Below, piece by piece: positions 23,457 through 32,800 of a DNA stretch of 64,000 nt. The translations under genes were made by a program, and so were the position numbers. This stretch comes from Vitis vinifera. Its lineage: Eukaryota; Streptophyta; Magnoliopsida; Vitales; Vitaceae. Each line of letters begins with the position of its first letter. Position 1 is the first letter of the stretch. Location: assembly GCF_030704535.1 (NCBI RefSeq), contig NC_081811.1:4443001-4507000 (forward strand), in the 5' to 3' direction. Under the pieces are notes generated by a model. It was not told where the DNA came from. It did not search any database and saw only the letters and a program-made list of their open reading frames with translations.

Positions 23457-24176
23457 GTACCCAATTGGGATGATCATTTACCTTTAGTAGAGTTTGCCTA
23501 TAACAATAGTTTTCAAGCTAGCATTGGGATGACACCTTTTGAGGCATTGTATGGTAGAAAATGTCGATCTCCTATCTGTTGGAATGATGTTGGAGAAAGG
23601 AAACTTTTGGGGCCTGAACTTGTGCAGTTGACTGTTGAAAAAGTTGTTTTGATTAAAGAAAGATTAAAAGCAGCTCAAAGTAGACATAAGAGTTATGCTG
23701 ATAATCGTAGGCGAGATTTGGAGTTTGAGGTGGGTGATCATGTGTTCTTGAAAGTTTCACCTATGAAGTCTGTGATGAGATTTGGGAGAAAAGGAAAACT
23801 TAGTCCTCGTTTTGTGAGTCCGTTTGAAATATTAGAAAAAGTAGGCACTTTGGCATATAAAGTAGCCTTGCCCCCAAGTCTATCTAAGATTCATAATGTT
23901 TTCCATGTTTCAACCTTGAGGAAGTATATTTATGATCCCTCTCATGTTGTGGAGTTGGAGCCTATTCAAATTTCTGAGGACTTGACCTATGAAGAGGTAC
24001 CCGTTCAAATTGTGGATGTGATGGATAAGGTACTGCGACATGCTGTTGTCAAGTTGGTAAAGGTCCAGTGGAGAAATCATAGTATCCGAGAGGCCACTTG
24101 GGAGTTAGAAGAAGAGATGAGAGAAAAACATCCTCAATTATTTCAAGATTCAGGTATGTCAAGTTTAGAGGACTAA
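23457..24176 (+). pseudogene. Ty3/gypsy integrase C-terminus with chromodomain-like tail
   Basis: An open frame of about 240 codons begins in NWDDHLPLVEFAYNNSF (end of the integrase core). It continues through the gypsy landmarks ALYGRKCRSPICW, LEFEVGDHVFLKVSP, GKLSPRFVSPFEILEKVG and HNVFHVSTLRKY. It ends with a chromodomain-like segment, VQWRNHSIREATWELEEEM, and a TAA stop just before the polypurine tract. The lineage looks like a Tekay/Del-type chromovirus. Everything upstream (gag, protease, RT, RNase H, most of integrase) is absent, so this is a remnant and cannot move by itself. Confidence 0.85.
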
Positions 24177-24186
24177 ACTTTTGTTA

Positions 24187-24198
24187 AGGAGGGGAGGA
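24187..24198 (+). other. Polypurine tract of the gypsy element
   Basis: AAGGAGGGGAGGA directly precedes TGTAATGCCC, the LTR start, 10 bp after the integrase stop. This is the expected plus-strand primer position of an LTR retrotransposon. Confidence 0.8.
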
Positions 24199-26370
24199 TG
24201 TAATGCCCAAGTATTTTTTTAAGGGTAATTTAGGAAATTACTAATAATAATTAAATTAGTTAATTAATTAATTTAATAAAGTGGAAGAGGGGTAAAAGTG
24301 TAATTTTACAAATAAATACCCTAGGTATAAATTAGAAATTCTATTTCTTCCTGTTCTTTTCTGAATAGAGTTCCTATTTGCAGAATTTCAAAGAACGTAG
24401 GTTGGAGTCAGATTTCAGGGTTGAAGAATAGATCTCTATAGGTAAGATTCTAACCCCTAGTTTAATATTTTAGATTCATTGGTTAATTTCAAATACATTA
24501 GATATTTTTTGGAAAACCCAAATTTAGATTAGGGTTAGTTTATTTTATTTTTAATTCTTTTTAATATCAAAATAATAAAAAATTTAAGATTTTGATTTTA
24601 TTGTTGGAATTTGGGAGATCTTAAGTTTTATTAGATGAAAAAAAATTTCTGGAAGGTTTCGATTTTAGGTTAGGGTTAATTTTAAAAAAATAAAAATAAA
24701 TAAATAAATATATTGTTATTGGTGGTTGAAGAGATTAGAAAATATTAAAAAAAAAAAGAAAGAAGAGAACGTGTGTGCACTGGAATAAAGAATAGAAAAA
24801 AAAAACACACACACACAAGAGACGCGTGTGCACACAAGAAGGAAGAAAAAAAAATGCTTTTTGGTGTGTACCCGATATGAGTAATGGTTGGGTGGCTATT
24901 GAATTGGATAATTAAAAAAAAAAAATAATGATATTTAGTTTTAGATAATAAATAAGATAATAGTAATAATGGTCTTTTTGTAATAAATAGAATGAGAGAT
25001 TTAACAATATATATATATATAGAATTTTATAATGAAATAAAATTGTAATTGAATTAAATTAGTAATGTGTTATTAGAAACAAATTGAGAATTTATTAATT
25101 ATAATTAAATAAGGAATAGAGTAATTAAATTATTACTTTGTTAATCAGAAATATTAATCTTAACATTTAGAAATTTTAGGATTATCAGATTTATATTTTG
25201 AAGTAAATAGTAATAGTTGTCTTTTTATTGTGTTAGGTGAGGAGTAGACTTTTCAGGGTTATTTTTCCTTCAAGGTCTTTGCATATTTTGAGGTAAGGGA
25301 AGTTAATGCAATATTTATAAAATTAAATTATCTTATATGTTATTTTGAATTGTGGAAAAGAAAATGATATTTTGTTACCATGCATGGATCAAATTGTTTT
25401 GCACTAAATATTATGTTGGAATATTTTGTTTTATTTATGACACAAAATATGGAGATATTATGTTGTGTAAATTTGAATACTTGAACAAAAACATCACTCT
25501 AGTTTATTTGGCCCTTGTCAACGGGATATAATAGTTGACTATTCGGCCCCGTCAACGGGATATAATAGTTGACCTTTACATTTGGGAATGTAATTGATTT
25601 GGACCCCACCTTCTAGGGGTTTGGTTAGAGGTTACTAGTACTAGTAGTGTTTGGTTCCGTTCACCAGGAACAATTTGAGGCTAGCCACCCATTTGAAAAG
25701 TCCCACCTAATTGGACATTTGATATTTGATAACTAGAGTAATGAAAATTGAATGAATTTGATTGAATCTTATGTGAAAGTGTTTGAATTTGATATGAAAA
25801 TGGTTGGTTGAATTTTAAATATATTAGTATTTTTGAAACTCTGATATTTGATGAAAAAAAAAAATGATATCTCCTATTTGAAATGGAAATATTTGATCCA
25901 TGAACTGCATTAATATTCCTTATTGGGTTGTGAGCTCATTCCCAATTGTTGAAAATTTTTCAGGTACTCTTAGTTCGGGTGATGAGTGATGGCTAGGCTG
26001 AGGAATGGTCATCATTAGGATTTGACTTAGGATTTTATGTTGGATTTTGTTTAACTGTTAGTTATGTTCACCCTTTGGTATTTGGAAGTTATTTGGATAT
26101 TGATCCTTCAAATTTTATGTTAGATCAAAGTTGAGTTTTGGAGATTTTGAAATTTGTTCTAGTACTTGAATTGTTTAAGTTTGCAAATATTTGGACAATG
26201 GATTTTGGATAGTGGATATTTTAGTTTTGAAATTGAATTTTGAGGATTTTAGATTTTGTTCCGCTACTCTGAACAGGTATTTGGTAATTGGTAACTTCCA
26301 ATTACAAGATAATTGTTTGGGTCAGGTTACACTGTAAGCCTTCGGGTTTAAAGTGTGAAATGACCATCAC
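24199..26370 (+). mobile_element. Full-length gypsy LTR (plus), left arm of a giant palindrome
   Basis: An LTR of about 2.17 kb starting TGTAATGCCC after the polypurine tract. It contains a TATAAAT motif at about 24327, tandem CCCTTGTCAACGGGATATAA units (25511-25573), the ACTAGTACTAGTAGTG palindrome (about 25635) and a terminus near 26370. From the centre at about 26378 its sequence is mirrored by the minus-oriented LTR to the right, over its entire length. Confidence 0.85.
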
Positions 26371-26384
26371 GGCCCAAGACCCAC

Positions 26385-27965
26385 TCCAAGGGCGTGACGG
26401 TCAATTCACACTTTAAACCCGAAGGCTTACAGTGTAACCTGACCCAAACAATTATCTTGTAATTGGAAGTTACCAATTACCAAATACCTGTTCAGAGTAG
26501 CGGAACAAAATCTAAAATCCTCAAAATTCAATTTCAAAACTAAAACATCCACTATCCAAAATCCATTGTCCAAATATTTGCAAACTTAAACAATTCAAGT
26601 ACTAGAACAAATTTCAAAATCTCCAAAACTCAACTTTGATCTAACATAAAATTTGAAGGATCAATATCCAAATAACTTCCAAATACCAAAGGGTGAACAT
26701 AACTAACAGTTAAACAAAATCCAACATAAAATCCTAAGTCAAATCCTAATGATGACCATTCCTTAGCCTAATCATCACTCGAACTAAGAGTACCTGAAAA
26801 ATTTTCAACAATTGGGAATGAGCTCACAGCCTAATAAGAAATATTAATGGAGTTCATGGATCATATATTTCCATTTCAAATAGGAGATATCGTTTTTTTT
26901 TTCTCATCAAATATCAGAGTTTCAAAAATACCAATATATTTAAATTTCAACCAACCATTTTCATGTCAAATTCAAACACTTTCACATAAGATTCAATCAA
27001 ATCCATTCAATTTTTTTTCATTACTCTAGTTATCAAATATCAAATGCCCAGTTAGGTGAGACTTTTCAAATAGGTGGCTAGCCTCAAATTGTTCTTGGTG
27101 GAAGGAACCAAATACTACTAGTACTAGTAACCTCTAACCAAACCCCTAGAAGGTGAGGTCCAAATCAATTACATTCCCACCATGAAATGTAAAGGTCAAC
27201 TATTATATCCCGTTGACAAGGGCCAAATAAACCAGAGTGATGTTTTTGTTCAAGTATTCAAATTTACACAACATAATATCTCCATATTTTGTGTCATAAA
27301 TAAAACAAAATATTCCAACATAATATTTAGTGCAAAACAATTTGATCTATACATGGTAACAAAATATCATTTTCTTTTCCACAATTCAAAATAACATATA
27401 AGATAATTTAATTTTATAAATATTGCATTAACTTCCCTTACCTCAAAATATGCAAAGACCTTGAAGGAAAAATAACTCTGAAAAGTCTACTCCTCATCTA
27501 ACACAATAAAAAGACAACTATTACTATTTACTTCAAAATATAAATCTGATAATCCTAAAATTTCTAAATGTTAAGATTAATATTTCTGATTAACAAAGTA
27601 ATAATTTAATTACTCTATTCCTTATTTAATTATAATTAATAAATTCTCAATTTGTTTCTAATAACACATTACTAATTTAATTAAATTACAATTTTATTTC
27701 ATTATAAAATTCTATATATATATATATATTGTTAAATCTCTCATTCTATTTATTACAAAAAGACCATTATTATTATTATCTTAGTTATTATCTAAAACTA
27801 AATATCATTTTTTTTAATTATCAAATTCAATACCCACTCAACCATTACTCATCTCGATACACACCAAAAAGCATTTTTTTTTCTTCCTTCTAGTGTGCAC
27901 ACGCGTCTCTTGTGTGTGTGTGTTTTTTTTTCTATTCTTTGTTCTAGTACTGTGCACACGTTCTC

Positions 27966-27997
<32 letters not shown>

Positions 27998-28557
27998 TAA
28001 TTTCTTCAACCACCAATAACAATATATTTTTTTTTTAAATTAACCCTAGCCTAAAATCGAAACCTTCCAAATTTTTTTTTTTTCATCTAATAAAACTTAA
28101 GATCTCCTAAATTCCAACAATAAAATCAAAATCTTAAATTTTTTATTAATTTGATATTAAACGAATTAAAAATAAAATAAACTAACCCTAATCTAAATTT
28201 GGGTTTTCCAAAAGATATCTAATGTATTTGAAATTAACCAATGAATCTAAAATATTAAACTAAGGGTTATAATCTTACCTATATAGATTTGTTCTTCAAC
28301 CCTGAAATCTGACTCCAACCTACGTTATCTGAAATTCTACAAACAGGAACTCTATTCAGAAAAGAACAGGAACTATAAACAGGAACTCTATTCAGAAAAG
28401 AACAGGAAGAAATATAATTTCTAATTTATACCTAGGGTATTTATTTATAAAATTACACTTTTACCCCTCTTCCACTTTATTAAATTAATTAATTAACTAA
28501 TTTAATTATTATTAGTAATTTCCTAAATTACTCTTAAAAAAATACTTGGGCGTTACA
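26385..28557 (-). mobile_element. Full-length gypsy LTR (minus), right arm of the palindrome
   Basis: This is the reverse complement of 24199-26370 with scattered substitutions. A near-tandem duplication of a roughly 35-bp unit (AACAGGAACTCTATTCAG type) lies at 28341-28408. It ends in GGGCGTTACA at 28557, directly at the GTACA target duplication. It would be the 5' LTR of the outer, minus-oriented insertion. Confidence 0.85.
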
Positions 28558-28562
28558 GTACA

Positions 28563-29297
28563 TGTCTACTGGCCATATATGTAAACAAATTGAACAAAAC
28601 AAGGCATACGTGGCTGTGTACCTCATAGTAGAAACTCCATCAAAATTCCAAAACCCTTTATAAACAACAATGAGAAATGCTAGAACTCTGCCACAGATCC
28701 ATGTTTTTAAATTTGATTCTCTCAATCAAACTTAGAATAAAAATCACTAAATAGTAATAATGATAATAATAATAATAATAATAATATTAATAATAAATAG
28801 AAAAAATTGTGAATCCATTACCAAAAGCAACCAATCACCATAAGAACCAATAAACTGGAAAAAGCAGGAATTGAAAAATGCATATAAATATAGGCAATCA
28901 AAGACAGCAAGTTCTGAAATGATACTCATGGGGTTCAATTAGGGTTATCAATTGAAACATTGGGTTAGATTTGGACACAAATCTAACCCTAATTCTCAGA
29001 TATTGTCGAGTTTTCCAGCTATGATGCAAATCCATGTAGATTTTTCTATGTTCGAGCTCATTGCTGGAGCCATTGCCCAATTCCTAGGGTTTAATGTTCG
29101 TTATGATTTCAAAAGACACCATCGACATTGCTGGAGTGGGTCTATAAACAGCACAAACTCGCAACCAAAAACGCTGCGTTTTGCTCAAAGAAAAGAACTG
29201 GAGTGGAAGGAAAAGCCGTAGTGAGATTGAAAATGCGAACATAAACGGATGGAATGAGAGAAGTATGGAAGAGTTGGAAAACGGAGAATCTCAGAAG
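28563..29297. other. Single-copy-like DNA between composite insertion and bidirectional promoter; no gene established
   Basis: Several short ORFs occur, and an ATAAT microsatellite lies at about 28765-28800. Splice-like signals appear on the minus strand (for example CTATGAG/GTACAC near 28618), but no coding exon could be supported. It may be intron of the unidentified gene with 3' exons at 16077-18500. Confidence 0.3.
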
Positions 29298-29400
29298 ATA
29301 CCTGCTTGAGGTTTTGTCTGAAGTGTGAGGCACTAGGGAACGAAACGGAGGAGATGTAAAGGGTTTGGAGAAGTTAAATTTATGTTCATAAAGGTTTTGT
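29298..29400 (-). other. Possible 5' UTR exon of a divergent minus-strand gene
   Basis: The minus strand reads CTCAAGCAG/GTATCTTCT at 29298/29297, a good donor, preceded by a C/T-rich leader (TCTCCAAACCC..., ACATCTCCTCCG). It lies about 450 bp from the divergent helicase ATG, the usual layout of a plant bidirectional promoter. No downstream coding exon could be firmly linked. Confidence 0.3.
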
Positions 29401-29844
29401 AAATGGAAAAGTAATATTAAAAAAAAAATTATAAAAAAGAATTTAAATTTATAAATTTTAAATTTAATATATTTATCTAAAAATAATTAAGATTTTATTT
29501 TTTATTTTTTAAATAATAGCGTATAAAAACATACTTTTAAATAAAGGAAAGCAAAAATATTTTATAAATGTTAGCTATTTGGGAAGTATATGCAGATTTT
29601 TAATTGTAAATCGTATGCAGCGCGGCCAGGTCTTAAGTCGGCGACCACGGTGCAGCAGATACTAAAACGTTAGGCGCGCAAATTCTTGCTCAGTTGTATA
29701 GGGAGAAAAAAGGAAAAGGGAAAAAAAGCCCTAGAAGATCCAAGCAAACGCCCAAAAGGTCGGACTAGGGTTTATTATTCGACGCCAGTTGATGGTAATT
29801 TAGGGTTTCGGTTTAATTTTGCTTAATTGAATCGGATCGGGCGC
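29401..29844 (+). promoter_or_regulatory. Promoter and 5' UTR of RH24 with telo-box motifs
   Basis: Upstream of the helicase ATG there is TAGGGTTTA at about 29766 and TTAGGGTTT at about 29801, both the reverse complement of the AAACCCTA telo-box. A CCCTAG sequence lies near 29730. Telo-boxes are common in leaders of plant genes for translation and RNA metabolism. No clear TATA box was seen. Confidence 0.45.
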
Positions 29845-32800
29845 ATGTCGAAGCGAAAATTCGGATTCGAAGGTTTCGGGATAAATCGGCCAGCGACCTA
29901 CAACTTCGAGCGGTCCCAAGCTCCGCAGCGCCTCTACGTGCCTCCGTCGTCTCGCTCCGGGGGCCATGACAACTACGAGGATCATGACCTCGACAATATC
30001 GACTACGATGACAAGGATGAGCACGGGGAGGTGGCTGGAGGCGGTGGTGAGGTGGATGATGGTGAGATAGACCCACTTGACGCTTTCATGGAGGGAATCC
30101 ACGAGGAAATGAGAGCTCCGCCGCCGCCGAAGTTGGTGGAGAAGGCGGAGAAGTACGTGGATGATGATGAGGATGATCCGATGGAAAGTTTCTTGAGGGC
30201 GAAGAAGGATACGGGGTTGGCGTTGGCTGCGGATGTGATGCATGCCGGGTATGATTCGGACGAGGAGGTTTACGCGGCTGCTAAGGCTGTTGATGCGGGT
30301 TTGATAGAGTATGATTCAGATGATAATCCGATTGTTTTGGATAAGAAGAAGATTGAGCCGATTCCGGCTTTGGATCATAGTTCCATTGAGTATGAGCCCT
30401 TCAATAAGGACTTCTACGAGGAGAAAGATTCGATTTCAGGTAAATGTACTTGAGAAAAAATTGATTTTGTTTACTGGTTGTTTCCTTATTTTCAAAATTT
30501 AATCTTTGGAAATTAGTAACTTGTTCGTTTTCAGAATGATTATGCCGGAATGGTAGAAGATTCGTCCATATGTAAATTTAAATGGAAAATGGTTGCTTTG
30601 TTGAGTTTTTTTTGGGAGTTTGAAGAATTTAATCATAACATGGGATTGAAGTTAGTACCTATCAAAACAAAAAAAAAAAAAACCATGGCATTGAAGTTAG
30701 TAACTTATTCTCTTTTACATGGTTGATTATACTTGAATGCTATATCATGATATTGGTGTTACCTGTATTAAAAGAAAAAAATCATCATATCGGTGTTATT
30801 TCTGCTTCTTTACCTGGTTTGACTTGAAGGATGTTTAGGAGACCAGAATTTGGATTGAGAAATGAGTGAAGTTGAAAATTTGAGTTTGAGGAAATCTTTC
30901 CTATGTTTATGAAGTTTCTCAATCAAATTCATCCCATGAGTGTGAATTTTGGATAGATAGAAACACCATTAAGGAACTTTGTTTTTTGCTCTGCTCTATG
31001 GATTAGGGGTAGTATAGTGTCTGTTTTTTTTCTTTTCTTTTTTAATTTATTTTTGGCATCTGGTACTTTTTTATGCTTTTATGACCTGCTAATTTCTTTC
31101 TGATTTTCCAATTGGAAAAAAGCTTGGATAGAAATAAAATTTTGATTGAGGTTAAGCATGTACCACAAAAGAACTGTCTTTTAATTAGAAGCATTGATCA
31201 AACAAGAGTGACAGCTTGAATTTGATAGTAGAAATTAAATTTTTTTAACCTTTTAAAATTAAAGTGAAGTTGATATATCGAAATAGAATAAATCTGTTCA
31301 ATGGAGCTTAAGCCCATCATGGATCACAAGGAATAGATCAAGAAGAAAACCAACAATCATTATCAAATGCTTTACACTTAAAATATAGTTTCGGACTATG
31401 ATACCCTGGATCCTTCAATTTCACCCAATGTATCTGTGTGCATATCTGTGTCAACACAACATAACATGAATGTGGGGATGGAATCCTTGTCAAACACTCC
31501 TATTTTACTTTGGATGTTGTTTGATTTTTTCATTAATATCTTTTTTATTCTTTGAACTTTCTTAGTAATAATTACATTAGGGAAAAAAGAGTTAAACTAA
31601 AAAGTGAATTTTATAAAAAAAATATTTAAGGATAAGAGGAGCAAAAAGGGATTAGAGAGAAAAGACGGGAGCTTTTAAAAGGATATCTTTACCTCAAATT
31701 TATTTTTACTTGCTTTTTCTATTATCATGTCATATTTGAGTATCCATGTCCCTTTTTTGGATCCTTTATAACCGAGTCCTCGTATTCTAAAATTTGAGTC
31801 GTGAAGGATTGGACATCTAGATACATATCCACATTTGACATTCATACCCAAAACCATGCAATATAGGTTTCAAACAGTAGAATTATAAGGAGACTCAAGG
31901 GCTTGTTCATTTCTTTATCTTTTTTGATATGTGTGGAGTCTGAATCCATTTTGGCTCATTGGCATTGGGAACATGACCAACAAACATGGACTTCACTGCC
32001 TGCATGTACAATATATCAGACAGTCAATAAACATGGATTTATTTCCTTTTTAATCAACAACACATGGGTTTCTTGATGTACTTCTCAATTAACTCATAGC
32101 AATGAAGGAACTACAACAGAGCAATACATGCTTTCTCTTATTTTCAAGTTGCTTAAGAATGTAACCTAGAAGTGAACAATTACTCCTTGCCTATCAAAAA
32201 AAAAAAAAAAAAGAAAGTAAACAATTACCCCTTAATATAAAAGAAAATAAAACTCTAAGGAAACACTATTACTTAACTTTGAATTGATTTAGGAGGTTTT
32301 GGAAAGTTTCTTAATCATTAAATCATAATGAAAATAAATGCATTCTGAAATCTACTAAATTTAGACTTTGTGTACCCTTTGACTATGTTGATCACGTGGC
32401 ACATGGCTCTTCTATTAACTCTTCACATGGTTGAGTAACTTTCCCTTTTTAATAAAGGCAAAGAAAAAATATATTAAAAGCGCCTAACAAATTTGCACAC
32501 AATAGCATACACAACATATTCAAAGTGCCAATAGATTAGACAAAGAAGAGAGAGACACAAAAACAACTCCCTCTCCCTATTTTTTGAACTTTCCCTTGTT
32601 TGTTGGATATTATCATCGAAGATCTTACCTCTTGGTTAACGGCCATGTCTTGAACTCAACTCAAAATTTAAGTTACTATGAGTTAAGTTGATTGATCAAG
32701 TTATAATTTATAGAGGAAGGAGTTATACTTGAAGTTGAAGCTTGGAAGTTTGCATTTTTATGCTCTGACTATTACTGCCATCCTCATCCTCCTTGTAGTT

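Larger units (their letters stand above)
19129..28562. mobile_element. Composite LTR-retrotransposon insertion with GTACA target-site duplication
   Basis: The pentamer GTACA occurs at 19129-19133 and again at 28558-28562. Immediately inside are TGTCACGCC... on the left and ...GGGCGTTACA on the right, which are the two ends (U5 end and U3 start) of the same LTR family in minus orientation. Everything between (19134-28557, 9424 bp) therefore behaves as one insertion. Inside are LTR pieces in both orientations, two short TRIM elements and a Ty3/gypsy integrase remnant in plus orientation. The order cannot be produced by one simple insertion; inversion, template switching or nested events are required. 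Confidence 0.8.

Noticed and set aside
19134..28557. CRISPR-like array or satellite interpretation of the repeated blocks
   Set aside because: Repeats are kilobase LTRs and TRIMs with primer sites, a polypurine tract and integrase sequence; no short regular repeat-spacer pattern exists in this eukaryotic DNA.
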